Assembly (NCBI GenBank): GCA_913042175.1
Contig: CAJWIX010000007.1
Location: forward strand, 1 to 46,136
Direction of reading: 5' to 3'
Length of the DNA stretch: 46,136 bases
Source: an uncultured Flavobacteriales bacterium
Lineage (GTDB): Bacteria; Bacteroidota; Bacteroidia; Flavobacteriales_D; Parvicellaceae
Part shown: positions 1-9,196 of the stretch, in pieces
How the letters are laid out: each line of letters opens with the position of its first letter
Position numbering within the stretch: position 1 is the stretch's first letter
Made by a program: the position numbers and the translations under genes
Notes under the pieces: model-generated
Seen by the model: only the letters and a program-made list of their open reading frames with translations
Told to the model about the DNA's origin: nothing
Databases searched by the model: none

Positions 1-1384
1 ATTGAGCATACACAATATTGGGGTCTTCCGGGTCAATGGCACTTTCAAATCCGTCTCCTCCATTGGTAATGTACCAATCTGAATTCATTATCCCATGGTT
101 ATTTATAGTTCTAGAAGGTCCTCCTAAACTGTTATTATCTTGAGTTCCACCGTATACATTATAAAATGGGTAATCATTATCCACGGCCACTTTATAAAAT
201 TGAGTTATAGGCAAATTAGGTTTAAAATGCCAATTACCTGCATGATCCCAAGTTTCATAAATTCCTCCATCACAACCAACAATCCAATGTTCAGTATCGT
301 TGGGATCTACCCAAATACAATGATTGTCTACATGCTTACTTTTTTCACCTGTTTTTACCACTGTTTTTCCACCATCAGATGTATGGTGTAACCACGTATC
401 CATAAAGAAAACTTTATTTTTATCTAAAGGATCACAAAATACTTCTTGATAATAATTACCGCTTGTAACGTAGCTATTCACTTTTTTCCAGCTCTCTCCT
501 CTATCAGTGGATTTATAAAGACCTTGTTTATCCATTTCTGCCTCTACCAATGCATACAAAATATCTGGATCAGCAGGTGAAATATCCATACCTATCCTAC
601 CCTTGATAGAACTAGGCAATCCACCACCTAATTTTCTCCAATTTTCACCTCCATCAGTTGATTTGTAAATCTGAGAACCTGGGCCACCACCAACATAAGT
701 AAAAACATGTCTTCTTCTCTGATGAGCAGTCGCATACATTACAGATGGATTTCGTGGATCTAAATGAATTTCATTAATACCTGTATGTTCATCAACTTTC
801 AAAACCAATTCCCATTTATTTCCACCATTTGTAGTTTTATACAATCCTCTGTCACCTCCTTCTTTCCATAATGGACCATAAGCAGCAGCAAAAACTACAT
901 TAGAGTTACTTGGATGTACAGCTATCATACCAATATGTTCTGATGTTTTTAAACCCATATTTTTCCAACTTTTTCCACCATCTAAGCTTTTGTAAATCCC
1001 GTCACCATAAGCTACACTTCGTTGATTGTTATTTTCACCTGTTCCAACCCAAACAACATGTTCATTATTAGGGTCTATAGTGACACATCCAATACTGAAT
1101 GAGGATTGACTATCAAAGATGGGTTGGTAAGTATTTCCAGCATTTGAAGTTTTCCATACACCACCAGAAGCTACTGCCACATAGTACTCTTTAGGATTGT
1201 TTTCATTTACAGCTATATCTGCAATTCGGCCAGCTGTTAATGCAGGACCTATTGAGCGAAACTTCAACCCATTTATGTTAACTTTTTCAAGAGGGGATTT
1301 ATCTTCAGATTTCTTTTTACCACCACCCTTTTGAGCATAAAAAGGTAGGCAGAGTATCAATAATAGGTATAATAATTTTTTCAT
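1..1384 (-). CDS. Secreted BNR/sortilin-like repeat protein (3' end outside window)
   Basis: The reading frame stays open from the ATG at 1384 to the left edge, giving about 461 residues with the C-terminus missing. The first 18 residues (MKKLLYLLLILCLPFYAQ) form a signal peptide. A short Gly/Lys-rich stretch follows, then a beta-propeller-like region opening with FRSIGPALTAGRIADIAV. Asp-box (BNR) motifs recur, for example SLDGGKSW, TTNGGNKW, STDGGENW and STDRGESW. This pattern matches the large 'WD40/YVTN/BNR-like' or VPS10/sortilin-type exported proteins common in Bacteroidota, often labelled glycosyl hydrolases without proof. No catalytic residues can be assigned, and a C-terminal sorting domain would lie outside the window. 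It starts 9 bases after the stop of the thioesterase gene, so the two are probably co-transcribed. Confidence 0.85.
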   Translation of the reverse strand, partial: MKKLLYLLLILCLPFYAQKGGGKKKSEDKSPLEKVNINGLKFRSIGPALTAGRIADIAVNENNPKEYYVAVASGGVWKTSNAGNTYQPIFDSQSSFSIGCVTIDPNNEHVVWVGTGENNNQRSVAYGDGIYKSLDGGKSWKNMGLKTSEHIGMIAVHPSNSNVVFAAAYGPLWKEGGDRGLYKTTNGGNKWELVLKVDEHTGINEIHLDPRNPSVMYATAHQRRRHVFTYVGGGPGSQIYKSTDGGENWRKLGGGLPSSIKGRIGMDISPADPDILYALVEAEMDKQGLYKSTDRGESWKKVNSYVTSGNYYQEVFCDPLDKNKVFFMDTWLHHTSDGGKTVVKTGEKSKHVDNHCIWVDPNDTEHWIVGCDGGIYETWDHAGNWHFKPNLPITQFYKVAVDNDYPFYNVYGGTQDNNSLGGPSRTINNHGIMNSDWYITNGGDGFESAIDPEDPNIVYAQ

Positions 1385-1393
1385 GGTTTTAAG

Positions 1394-1828
1394 TTATAAA
1401 AATTTCATATCACTCTTGTCAAATGGATAGGCATTTAAAGTGGCAATTCCTTTGGCAAGCAATTCATTATTCTGATTAAATATCTGACCTTCAACAGTAT
1501 ATAGTCTTTTTCCATGATGAAGTACAACTCCATAACCTTTAAGTTCATCATGTAAAAAAGCAGGTTTCAAATAATTAATTTTAAATTCTACGGTAGAAAC
1601 TAATTTATCATCCAACATGGCCTTAGTTAATGCTGCAGTTCCAACTATTTGATCAAAAATAGCTGCTAAAAAACCTCCATGTGCCGATTTGTATGTAGCC
1701 AAATGATCTTTTTTAACTTTTACATAATAATTAACTTCTCCAGGTTTAACCACTTCCAATTTAAGTCCAATAAATTGACCAAAATGATTAGTAGAAGCAT
1801 ATTTTTTAAGAATTTCCATGTTCTGCAT
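1394..1828 (-). CDS. PaaI-type hotdog-fold thioesterase
   Basis: A 144-residue single-domain protein. The stretch SAHGGFLAAIFDQIVGTAA (about residues 49-67) matches the HGG...D signature of PaaI-like acyl-CoA thioesterases, and the following STVEFKINYLKPA fits the strand after the central helix. The family hydrolyses acyl- or aryl-CoA thioesters in the cytoplasm; the substrate cannot be told from sequence. The start at 1828 is an ATG; a second in-frame ATG lies three codons later and is equally possible. It is divergent from thrS and reads into the BNR-repeat gene 9 bases downstream. Confidence 0.85.
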   Translation of the reverse strand: MQNMEILKKYASTNHFGQFIGLKLEVVKPGEVNYYVKVKKDHLATYKSAHGGFLAAIFDQIVGTAALTKAMLDDKLVSTVEFKINYLKPAFLHDELKGYGVVLHHGKRLYTVEGQIFNQNNELLAKGIATLNAYPFDKSDMKFL

Positions 1829-1863
1829 TTAACAAAGTAAAAGAATAATTTTTCATTACGAAT

Positions 1864-1891
1864 TTTGAAGAGGTTCAATTGATTATATTTG
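1864..1891 (+). promoter_or_regulatory. Probable Bacteroidota-type promoter of thrS operon
   Basis: TATATTTG at 1884-1891 is a perfect match to the Bacteroidota -7 element TAnnTTTG and lies 20 bases before the thrS ATG. A TTTG at 1864-1867 could be the -33 element, but its 16-base spacing is shorter than usual. The region between the divergent thioesterase and thrS is only 83 bases. Confidence 0.5.
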
Positions 1892-1911
1892 CGCTCTGAA
1901 AAGAAAAAAAC

Positions 1912-3852
1912 ATGATTAAAATTACGCTGCCAGACGGAAATATTAAAGAGATGAATGATGGTTCTTCAGCAATGGACGTTGCGCTTTCTATTAGTGAAGG
2001 TTTAGCTAGAAGAGTACTTGCAGCTGAAGTAGATGGTGAGGTATGGGATCTAACAAGACCTATTCCTACAGACTCTTCTTTAAAATTATTGAGCTTTTCA
2101 GATGAAGGTGGTAAATCAACGATGTGGCATAGTAGTGCTCACCTTATGGCTGAAGCTCTAGAATTTTTCTATCCAGGTATAAAATTGGCTATTGGACCAC
2201 CAATTGAAAATGGTTTTTACTACGATATAGACTTTGGGAAATATGAGTTTACAGATAAAGATTTAGCTAAAGTTGAAAAGAAAATGCTTGAATTGGCTAG
2301 AGAAAAAAATCCATTTGAGCGAAAGGAAATAAGTAAAAAAGATGCCATCGAATACTTCAAAACAAAAGAAGATCCATATAAATTGGAACTGATTGACGAA
2401 TTAGAAGATGGTTCCATCACTTTTTATACACAAGGTAATTTTACAGATTTATGTAGAGGACCTCACCTTCCTCACACTGGTTTTATAAAGGCTGTCAAAT
2501 TACTGAATATAGCTGGTGCCTATTGGAGAGGTGACGAAACAAGAAAGCAACTTACCCGCGTATATGGAATAACGTTTGAAAAGCAGAAAGAATTGAACCA
2601 ATATTTAGTTCAGTTAGAAGAAGCTAAAAAAAGAGATCATAGAAAATTAGGAAAAGAATTAGAATTATTCACTTTCTCTGAAAAAGTAGGTCAAGGACTT
2701 CCACTTTGGTTACCAAAAGGAGCTGATTTAAGAGAAAGATTAATGGACTTTTTGAAAAAAGCACAAATTCAAAGCGGATATTTACCCGTGTCTACTCCTC
2801 ACATTGGGCACAAGGATCTGTATGTTTGTTCCGGACATTATGACAAATATGGTGCGGACTCTTTTCAAGCAATTAATACACCCCATGAAGGTGAAGAGTT
2901 TTTGCTTAAACCCATGAACTGCCCTCATCACTGCGAAATTTTTAATGCCTCACCTAGGTCATACAGAGATCTTCCATTAAGGTTAGCTGAATTCGGTACC
3001 GTTTATCGTTATGAACAAAGTGGTGAATTACATGGATTAACAAGAGTCAGAGGGTTTACTCAAGATGATGCACATATTTTTTGTAGACCAGACCAATTAG
3101 AAGATGAATTTAAAAAGGTTATTGATCTTGTACTTTATGTTTTTAAGGCATTAGATTTTAAAGATTTTGTAGCTCAAATTTCTTTAAGAGATAAAGAAAA
3201 ACAAGAAAAATATATTGGATCTGATGAAAATTGGAACAAAGCAGAGAAAGCTATTATCAATGCCGCGGAAGATAAAGGGTTACAAACTGTAGTTGAATAT
3301 GGAGAAGCTGCATTTTATGGGCCTAAATTAGATTTTATGGTTAAAGATGCCCTAAACAGATCTTGGCAATTAGGAACTATTCAAGTTGATTACAATCTAC
3401 CTGAAAGATTTGAGCTTGAATATACTGGTTCTGACAACAGTAAGCACAGACCAATTATGATTCATAGGGCACCATTTGGATCGTTAGAAAGGTTTATAGC
3501 TTTACTTATAGAGCATACGGCTGGTAAGTTTCCTTTATGGCTTAGTCCTGAACAATTTATCATACTACCTGTAAGTCAACAATACAATGATTATGCTCAA
3601 GAAGTTTTAAAACTTCTAAAAAATTACGATATTCGCGGTCTTGTTGACGGAAGGGCTGAAAAAGTGGGCAGAAAAATTAGAGATGCTGAGCTAAGTAAAA
3701 TACCATTTATGCTCATTATTGGAGAAAAAGAAGCTCAAGAAAAAACAGTTTCAGTAAGGCAACAAGGAAAGGGAGATTTGGGTGTTTTTAGTATTGATAA
3801 GTTTCAACAACTTATTAACGACAAAATCAACCAAAGCCTGATTAAATTTTAA
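1912..3852 (+). CDS. thrS: Threonyl-tRNA synthetase
   Basis: A full-length class II synthetase of 646 residues that charges tRNA-Thr. The N-terminal TGS domain (about 1-62) is followed by the editing domain with the HSSAHL zinc/active-site motif near residue 74 and the later [10 protein letters not shown]. The catalytic core shows KPMNCPHH (the Cys is a zinc ligand), [20 protein letters not shown] (motif 2) and [11 protein letters not shown] (motif 3). The C-terminal anticodon-binding domain contains [15 protein letters not shown]. It heads the conserved thrS-infC-rpmI-rplT order found in many bacteria. Only 24 bases separate its stop from the proposed infC start. Confidence 0.98.
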   Translation: MIKITLPDGNIKEMNDGSSAMDVALSISEGLARRVLAAEVDGEVWDLTRPIPTDSSLKLLSFSDEGGKSTMWHSSAHLMAEALEFFYPGIKLAIGPPIENGFYYDIDFGKYEFTDKDLAKVEKKMLELAREKNPFERKEISKKDAIEYFKTKEDPYKLELIDELEDGSITFYTQGNFTDLCRGPHLPHTGFIKAVKLLNIAGAYWRGDETRKQLTRVYGITFEKQKELNQYLVQLEEAKKRDHRKLGKELELFTFSEKVGQGLPLWLPKGADLRERLMDFLKKAQIQSGYLPVSTPHIGHKDLYVCSGHYDKYGADSFQAINTPHEGEEFLLKPMNCPHHCEIFNASPRSYRDLPLRLAEFGTVYRYEQSGELHGLTRVRGFTQDDAHIFCRPDQLEDEFKKVIDLVLYVFKALDFKDFVAQISLRDKEKQEKYIGSDENWNKAEKAIINAAEDKGLQTVVEYGEAAFYGPKLDFMVKDALNRSWQLGTIQVDYNLPERFELEYTGSDNSKHRPIMIHRAPFGSLERFIALLIEHTAGKFPLWLSPEQFIILPVSQQYNDYAQEVLKLLKNYDIRGLVDGRAEKVGRKIRDAELSKIPFMLIIGEKEAQEKTVSVRQQGKGDLGVFSIDKFQQLINDKINQSLIKF

Positions 3853-3867
3853 ATGTTAAACTAAAAA

Positions 3868-3873
3868 AGGAGG
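3868..3873 (+). promoter_or_regulatory. Strong Shine-Dalgarno AGGAGG before infC
   Basis: AGGAGG at 3868-3873 is a perfect anti-16S match, three bases before the proposed ATC start at 3877. Nearly all other genes here have A-rich leaders without a Shine-Dalgarno sequence, as is normal in Bacteroidota, so this site stands out and supports the choice of the infC start. Confidence 0.6.
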
Positions 3874-3876
3874 AAT

Positions 3877-4422
3877 ATCAGACCAAGAAGACCAAACAGA
3901 GGGAGAGTCATTAAGGAAGACCCCCACAGAATAAATGAAAAAATTAGAGTTCCTGAAGTTAGGGTTGTAGGGGAAGGAATAGCTCAAGGAGTTTACCCAA
4001 CGCACAAAGCATTAGTGATGGCTAGTGACATGGAACTTGATTTAGTGGAAATATCACCAAATGCTAAACCGCCTGTTTGCAAAATTATTGATTATAAAAA
4101 GTTTCTTTACGAGCAAAAGAAAAAACAAAAAGAGCTGAAAGCAAAGCAAACTAAAGTAGTCATTAAAGAAATTAGATTTGGTCCGAATACTGATGAACAC
4201 GATTTTCAGTTTAAATTAAAGCATGCCGTTAAATTCCTTAAAGAAGGAGCAAAATTAAAGGCATTTGTATTTTTTAAAGGAAGAACCATAATTTACAAAG
4301 ATCGTGGTGAGATATTACTTCTGAAATTCGCTCAAGAATTAGAAGAGTTTGGAATTTTAGAAAAGATGCCAGAATTACAAGGGAAAAAGATGACAATTAT
4401 CATCAACCCTAAAAAGAAATAA
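3877..4422 (+). CDS. infC: Translation initiation factor IF-3, non-canonical ATC start
   Basis: IF-3 binds the 30S subunit and rejects wrong start codons and initiator tRNAs. The first ATG in frame (4015) would remove about 46 residues that are clearly IF-3, including [21 protein letters not shown], which matches the conserved basic tail plus INxxI(R) opening of the N-domain. The frame is open back to the TAA at 3862-3864, and no ATG, GTG or TTG gives a full-length protein. ATC at 3877 gives 181 residues, the usual family size; ATT at 3910 is the next candidate. IF-3 genes in many bacteria use AUU or similar codons for autoregulation, so the choice is expected for the family. C-domain motifs [10 protein letters not shown] and KAFVFFKGR are present. 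Confidence 0.9.
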   Translation: MRPRRPNRGRVIKEDPHRINEKIRVPEVRVVGEGIAQGVYPTHKALVMASDMELDLVEISPNAKPPVCKIIDYKKFLYEQKKKQKELKAKQTKVVIKEIRFGPNTDEHDFQFKLKHAVKFLKEGAKLKAFVFFKGRTIIYKDRGEILLLKFAQELEEFGILEKMPELQGKKMTIIINPKKK

Positions 4423-4450
4423 AAGATAATAACTACATAATATAAATGTT

Positions 4451-4645
4451 ATGCCTAAAATGAAAACCAATTCCAGTGCCAAGAAGAGATTCAAATTTAC
4501 TGGTAGTGGAAAAATAAAAAGAAAGCACGCTTTTAAAAGTCATATTTTGACCAAGAAAGCGACTAAAAGAAAGAGAAATCTGACTAAAGCTACTCTAGTA
4601 GACAAGTCAGATGTGAAGAACATCAAGTTGCAACTTTGCGCTTAA
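4451..4645 (+). CDS. rpmI: Ribosomal protein bL35
   Basis: A 64-residue, Lys/Arg-rich protein opening [20 protein letters not shown], the diagnostic bL35 N-terminus, followed by [24 protein letters not shown]. It is a component of the 50S subunit. It lies between infC and rplT in the standard order, 28 bases after infC. The last residues (KLQLCA) are not basic, unlike the rest of the protein, but the length is normal. Confidence 0.97.
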   Translation: MPKMKTNSSAKKRFKFTGSGKIKRKHAFKSHILTKKATKRKRNLTKATLVDKSDVKNIKLQLCA

Positions 4646-4736
4646 TTTTCTTTACGGTTATTAAATGTTAAACCCGAATTACAGTCACAAAAGATAAGTT
4701 CTATTACAGACGCTTTAATTCAAAAAACTTAAAATT

Positions 4737-5081
4737 ATGCCAAGATCAGTAAATAGTGTAGCAGCCAAGGCAAGAAGAAAAAAGATATTAAAACAAGCTA
4801 AAGGTTACTACGGAAGAAGAAAAAATGTACACACTGTTGCTAAAAATGCTGTAGAAAAAGGATTACAGTATGCATACAGAGACAGAAGACAAAAGAAGCG
4901 AAATTTCAGAGCGCTTTGGATACAAAGAATAAATGCAGGAGCTAGACTTCACGGAATGAGTTATTCAGAATTTATGGGTAAAGTAAATGATAAAGGAATT
5001 CTACTTAATAGAAAAACTTTAGCTGATTTAGCCATGAATCATCCTGAAGCATTTAAAGCTGTTGTTGATTCGCTTAAATAA
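4737..5081 (+). CDS. rplT: Ribosomal protein bL20
   Basis: A 114-residue protein with the signature [20 protein letters not shown], then [40 protein letters not shown] and a globular C-terminus. It is a 50S assembly protein and, in several bacteria, a repressor of its own operon. The 91-base gap after rpmI has no clear hairpin or promoter. It is the last gene of the operon and is followed directly by the terminator at 5106-5133. Confidence 0.98.
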   Translation: MPRSVNSVAAKARRKKILKQAKGYYGRRKNVHTVAKNAVEKGLQYAYRDRRQKKRNFRALWIQRINAGARLHGMSYSEFMGKVNDKGILLNRKTLADLAMNHPEAFKAVVDSLK

Positions 5082-5103
5082 ATTGTAAAAAAGTAGTTAT
5101 TAT

Positions 5104-6372
5104 TTAAAGGGGTTCTTTTGAGCCCCTTTTTTTGTCCCATAATCTTAAATACATAAGCTGATCTAGCTCTGTTTTTAAATCAGGTTTATTCAACTCTAAC
5201 AAAAGGGAATTGACATTATCCTTCAAAATACTAAGTGTCATAATATTATCCCTGTAAAAATGAACAAATTTTAAAACCCAAAAGGCATCAAATAAAGTAT
5301 AAAACCTTTTCATAAATGACGTATGATTGTTTGTATGCCTATTTAATTCTTCCATAGATTTTTTCCAATTTGACTCACCTAAAAATTGCTGTATTGAAAG
5401 TGGAAAATTAATAAATGTTACTTCTCCAGATTTAACTGAATTTAACCAGGCTTTCAGATCTTTAAAGCAATCGAATGAATAAGTCAAACTTAAATCTTTC
5501 TTTTTTTCATGCGCTTCTAAAATTGCCCTTCCTGTTCCAAATGGAACCCTATTAGATAATCTTGGTGAAGGAATAACTTTTGTTGAGCTTATCTCTCCAA
5601 AATTCTCTCCTTTGATTAATTTATTAATAAAGTAAAAATCTTCACCAGCCTTTCTCCTATTCATCCCCCCTTGTCTAGCATAGGCAGATGCCAGCAATGC
5701 AAAAGCACTCCCTATGGTATGAAAAGCAAATGGAAACCCAACATATTGTAAAGCATTTTTATAGTATCTAAGATGCAACTCATAGCAGGTAATGCTATGT
5801 TTATGAAATGATGAATACCTATCATCATCAAGAGGATGTTCAAAATGAATGGACACCGCAGTATTATCATGACTTTTAAAATGGGAGTAAATGGAATTTA
5901 AGTAGTTTCTTTCAACAACAGTATCAGCATCTAACCCTATTATCACCCCATTTTTTTCTATGTGTTGGAATCTTTTTAAAGCAAAATCCATCCCAATTTT
6001 TCTTGCCCAACCAACACCTGCATGTTTTGGAGATAAATCATCAACTAAAAAAGAAATAAGTTTAATTTTTTCGTTATTATGATTTAATGCAAACTCTTTT
6101 AATAAAGCATGAGTCTCTATATTTTGCTTTTTTATATCAATAGATGAATTATGTGCATTATTCACAACAGCTATAATTTCTACATTAAAGAAAACGGAGT
6201 CTTGTTCTTGAAATAAAGATTTTAATGTTGGCAAAACATCTTTTTCATCAAAAACAGGGATGACAATAACAAGTGCTAGGTCAGGATGAGGCAAATGATC
6301 AAAAGGCAACTCAAGAAAAGGAAACCTTTTAAAATAATTGGAAGCTATGGAGACAAACGATTTTTGGTCCAT
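5104..6372 (-). CDS. Family 2 glycosyltransferase (GT-A fold)
   Basis: A 422-residue cytoplasmic protein with a GT2 nucleotide-sugar domain: LVIVIPVFDEKDVLPTLKSL (about 34-53) is the N-terminal beta-alpha unit, and IIGLDADT (D148, D150) is the metal-binding DxD. GEDFYFINKL further on resembles the acceptor-side ED motif. No strong membrane segments are visible. Sugar donor and acceptor are unknown; a surface glycan role is inferred only from the family. The start overlaps the end of pdxH by 28 bases, and no internal start would keep the N-terminal strand, so the overlap looks real and the genes are probably translationally coupled. Confidence 0.85.
   Translation of the reverse strand: MDQKSFVSIASNYFKRFPFLELPFDHLPHPDLALVIVIPVFDEKDVLPTLKSLFQEQDSVFFNVEIIAVVNNAHNSSIDIKKQNIETHALLKEFALNHNNEKIKLISFLVDDLSPKHAGVGWARKIGMDFALKRFQHIEKNGVIIGLDADTVVERNYLNSIYSHFKSHDNTAVSIHFEHPLDDDRYSSFHKHSITCYELHLRYYKNALQYVGFPFAFHTIGSAFALLASAYARQGGMNRRKAGEDFYFINKLIKGENFGEISSTKVIPSPRLSNRVPFGTGRAILEAHEKKKDLSLTYSFDCFKDLKAWLNSVKSGEVTFINFPLSIQQFLGESNWKKSMEELNRHTNNHTSFMKRFYTLFDAFWVLKFVHFYRDNIMTLSILKDNVNSLLLELNKPDLKTELDQLMYLRLWDKKRGSKEPL
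5106..5133. terminator. Bidirectional hairpin terminator after rplT
   Basis: The stem AAAGGGGTTC (5106-5115) pairs with GAGCCCCTTT (5120-5129) around a TTTT loop, with one T-G wobble, and runs into seven Ts (5127-5133). The A-rich 5' flank lets it also work on the opposite strand, where it overlaps the last codons of the glycosyltransferase gene. Confidence 0.85.
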
Positions 6373-7001
6373 TGGTTGTTTTTTCTTTCATACACTATTC
6401 TATCGTGAAGTCTACTTGGTCTACCCTGCCAAAATTCTATTTTAATAGGCCTCAAGCAGTATCCACCCCAGTGTGGAGGTCTTGGTACTGGTTTATCTTT
6501 AAATTTCTCTTCGTAGTGCAAAAACCTATTTTCTAATTCCTCTCTATTCTTAATTTGCTGGCTTTGAGCAGATGCCCAAGCTCCTAATTGACTACGTCTA
6601 GGTCTTGCATTGAAATATTTATCTGACACCAAATGATCTACTTTTTCCAAAACACCCTCTATTCTAATTTGTCTCTCAAGTTCTCCCCAAAAAATATTCA
6701 AGGCCCCTTGACTATTTTCATCAATGGCTTTCCCCTTTTCAGATTGATAATTTGTATAGAATATAAAACCTTTGTCCGTTACATCTCTTATGTATAGCAT
6801 TCTTGAAGAAACCTTGCCATTTTTATCAGATGATGAAAAACAAGCAGCATAAGGGTCAAGAATTTTACTATCAACAGCTTCTTGAAACCAAATTGCATAT
6901 TGTTTCAAAGGATCATCATCAGCCATTTCTTCCGAAAAGGGTTTATCAGCAAAATCTCTTCTTACGGTGTTTATGTAATTTTTAATCTTATCTATTGACA
7001 T
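6345..7001 (-). CDS. pdxH: Pyridoxamine 5'-phosphate oxidase
   Basis: A 218-residue FMN enzyme that oxidises pyridoxamine or pyridoxine 5'-phosphate to pyridoxal 5'-phosphate. Visible family motifs are the FMN-binding SSRMLYIRDV and FYTNYQSEKG, the LERQIRIEG strand, the RPRRSQLGAWASAQSQ stretch, and the C-terminal signature IEFWQGRPSRLHDRI, ending in NRLSP as many PdxH proteins do. Length is normal. It is divergent from kdsB, with only 26 bases between the two starts. Confidence 0.97.
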   Translation of the reverse strand: MSIDKIKNYINTVRRDFADKPFSEEMADDDPLKQYAIWFQEAVDSKILDPYAACFSSSDKNGKVSSRMLYIRDVTDKGFIFYTNYQSEKGKAIDENSQGALNIFWGELERQIRIEGVLEKVDHLVSDKYFNARPRRSQLGAWASAQSQQIKNREELENRFLHYEEKFKDKPVPRPPHWGGYCLRPIKIEFWQGRPSRLHDRIVYERKNNQWTKNRLSP

Positions 7002-7027
7002 CGTCCAAAAATAACTAATTTAGAAGT

Positions 7028-7792
7028 ATGAAAGTGGAAGTTTCATCTATTTTAGGCATAATTCCTTCAAGATATAAATCAACACGCTTAGAAGGCAAAG
7101 CTTTGAAGAAAATTGGTGACAAAACCATGATTCAACATGTATACGAGAATACATCCACTATACTCAGTAATCTTCTGGTAGCCACTGACCATGATGCTAT
7201 CTTTCAAGAAGTTAAACGCTTTGGTGGAAATGTAATTATGACCAATGAAAACCATCAAACAGGAACAGATCGATGTCTGGAAGCTGTTGAAAAATGGGAA
7301 TCAATACAAAACAAATCTTATTCACACGTTATAAATGTACAAGGTGATGAACCATTTATTCATCAAAACCATCTTATTCAGTTAATTGATTGTTTTGATG
7401 ATGAAAAGACAGATATAGCTACTTTAACCATGCAGCTGAATCAAGATACTATTCTAGAAGAAGGCAACGTTTATGTTGTTATGGACCACCATCAATTTGC
7501 ATTATATTTTAGTAGATTTCCCATTCCATTTAACAGAGAAATACCCAAGGAAGAATGGTCTAAAAAACACCAATACTACAATCACATTGGTCTTTATGGA
7601 TTCAAAAAAGAAATTTTGAAGGAATGCTGCCATGCTGTACACAGTCCTTTAGAACATGCTGAGAAATTGGAACAACTAAGATGGTTACAAGCTGGAATGA
7701 ATATTAAGGTAGGTATAACTACAACTCCTAGTTATGGTGTAGATACTATGGATGACCTTATTAAGGTTCGTGAGCTATACAAGTCAAAATAA
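7028..7792 (+). CDS. kdsB: CMP-KDO synthetase (3-deoxy-manno-octulosonate cytidylyltransferase)
   Basis: A 254-residue enzyme that activates KDO with CTP for LPS inner-core assembly. Signature motifs are IIPSRYKSTRLEGKAL (CTP-binding loop), MTNENHQTGTDR, and VINVQGDEPFI with the metal-binding Asp. FSRFPIPFNRE and the EKLEQLRWLQAG region complete the fold. Length matches the family. It starts a three-gene KDO operon with kdsD and kdsA. Confidence 0.97.
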   Translation: MKVEVSSILGIIPSRYKSTRLEGKALKKIGDKTMIQHVYENTSTILSNLLVATDHDAIFQEVKRFGGNVIMTNENHQTGTDRCLEAVEKWESIQNKSYSHVINVQGDEPFIHQNHLIQLIDCFDDEKTDIATLTMQLNQDTILEEGNVYVVMDHHQFALYFSRFPIPFNREIPKEEWSKKHQYYNHIGLYGFKKEILKECCHAVHSPLEHAEKLEQLRWLQAGMNIKVGITTTPSYGVDTMDDLIKVRELYKSK

Positions 7793-7826
7793 AATCAATT
7801 ATAAGTACTTTTGAAAAAAATAAAAT

Positions 7827-8420
7827 TTGAAAGCAAAGATTAACAGTATTGTACAAAAAGAAATTGAAGCCATCAATAACATTCCAATAGATGGTATAGT
7901 TGAAAGTGTAATTGAAGTACTCTACAAAAGAATACATCAAAAAAAGGGAAAGCTAATAGTTAGCGGAATGGGAAAAGCTGGTCAAATAGGCATGAATATG
8001 GCAACTACCCTATCCTCTACAGGCACACCATCTTTGTTTTTACATCCAAGTGAAGCCCAACATGGAGACTTAGGAATTATACAAGAAAATGATGTACTCT
8101 TGTTGATCTCAAATTCAGGTAAAACAAGAGAAATTTTAGAACTAAATCATTTGGTCAAGAATTTATATTCTAGTATTCCTATGATTGCACTTACAGGAAA
8201 TGAAGAAGGTGATTTAGCTACTTTAGCAGATATATGTTTATTTACTGGAAATCCTGAAGAAGTTTGTCCATTGGGACTAACTCCTACAACTTCTACAACA
8301 GTAATGACCGTTGTGGGTGACATCATTGTTGTATTGATGATGGAAAAAATTAAATTCAGTAAAGATGAATATGCCAAAAGACATCATAGTGGATACTTAG
8401 GTCAAAAAGCAAAAGAATGA
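7827..8420 (+). CDS. kdsD: Arabinose-5-phosphate isomerase, SIS domain only
   Basis: Converts ribulose 5-phosphate to arabinose 5-phosphate, the KdsA substrate. The 197 residues form one SIS domain: GMGKAGQIGMNMATTLSSTG (sugar-phosphate loop), HPSEAQHGDLGII, LISNSGKTREI and TPTTSTTVMTVVGD. The end YAKRHHSGYLGQKAKE corresponds to FAKRHPGGALGRRL in KdsD/GutQ. The two CBS domains of the 320-330-residue enterobacterial enzyme are absent, and the gene simply stops at the ATGA overlap with kdsA. The start is a TTG; no ATG lies early enough to keep the SIS fold. Function is inferred from the domain and its place between kdsB and kdsA. Confidence 0.9.
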   Translation: MKAKINSIVQKEIEAINNIPIDGIVESVIEVLYKRIHQKKGKLIVSGMGKAGQIGMNMATTLSSTGTPSLFLHPSEAQHGDLGIIQENDVLLLISNSGKTREILELNHLVKNLYSSIPMIALTGNEEGDLATLADICLFTGNPEEVCPLGLTPTTSTTVMTVVGDIIVVLMMEKIKFSKDEYAKRHHSGYLGQKAKE

Positions 8421-9196
8421 ATAGATTTAAATTAATAGCTGGTCCGTGTGCTATAGAAGATCAAGATACTGGCTTTCAAATTGCAGAAAGGGTTAAATCA
8501 ATTTGTGAAGAATTAGATATTTCATACATATTTAAAGCAAGTTATAAAAAAGCCAATCGATCAAAACTAGATAGTTTCACAGGTATAGGCAACGATGAAG
8601 CTTTAAGTATAATCAAACAAATTGGCGATAAATTTAATGTTGATACAATAACTGATATTCACGAAAGCCATGAAGCTCATACAGTTGCCCAGTATGTTAA
8701 CCACATTCAAATTCCTGCATTTTTATGTAGGCAAACAGATTTACTGATTGCAGCTGGAAAAACAGGTCTTCCTGTAAATATAAAAAAGGGACAATTTATG
8801 TCTCATGATTCCATGCAATTTGCTATTGAAAAGATAAAAAGCACAGGAAATGAGAAAGCATGGATCTGCGAAAGGGGAAATAGTTTTGGCTATAACGACC
8901 TAATTGTTGATGCAACTGCTATTTTCAAGCTTAAAAAACATGGTGTTCCAGTTATTATGGATTGTACACATGCTGTTCAAAAGCCAAATCAAACAACTGG
9001 AGTTACTGGTGGTGACCCATCTCTCATTGAAACAATAGCAATTAACGCTGCTGCTACAGGTGCTGATGGATTATTTATTGAAACGCATCCCAATCCAACT
9101 TCTGCTAAAAGTGATCCACACACCATGTTGCAATTGGATCAGCTAAAACCAATACTTGAAAAAGTAATGAAGATTAGAAAAGCTTTAAGTAATTAG
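8417..9196 (+). CDS. kdsA: KDO-8-phosphate synthase
   Basis: A 259-residue enzyme that condenses PEP with arabinose 5-phosphate. Motifs are LIAGPCAIED, FKASYKKANRSKLDSFTG, TDIHE, IPAFLCRQTDLL, NIKKGQFM and the C-terminal MDCTHAVQKPN...TGGDPSLIETIA, where GADGLFIETHPNP completes the barrel. The Cys in MDCTH and the CRQTD segment are positions used to separate metal-dependent from metal-independent forms, but I do not assign the type. The ATG overlaps the kdsD stop by 4 bases. The KDO-8-phosphate phosphatase gene kdsC is not in this window. Confidence 0.97.
   Translation: MNRFKLIAGPCAIEDQDTGFQIAERVKSICEELDISYIFKASYKKANRSKLDSFTGIGNDEALSIIKQIGDKFNVDTITDIHESHEAHTVAQYVNHIQIPAFLCRQTDLLIAAGKTGLPVNIKKGQFMSHDSMQFAIEKIKSTGNEKAWICERGNSFGYNDLIVDATAIFKLKKHGVPVIMDCTHAVQKPNQTTGVTGGDPSLIETIAINAAATGADGLFIETHPNPTSAKSDPHTMLQLDQLKPILEKVMKIRKALSN

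Noticed and set aside
140-391. Plus-strand open frame of 83 codons
   Set aside because: It is antisense to the BNR-repeat gene, which has clear Asp-box motifs and a signal peptide.
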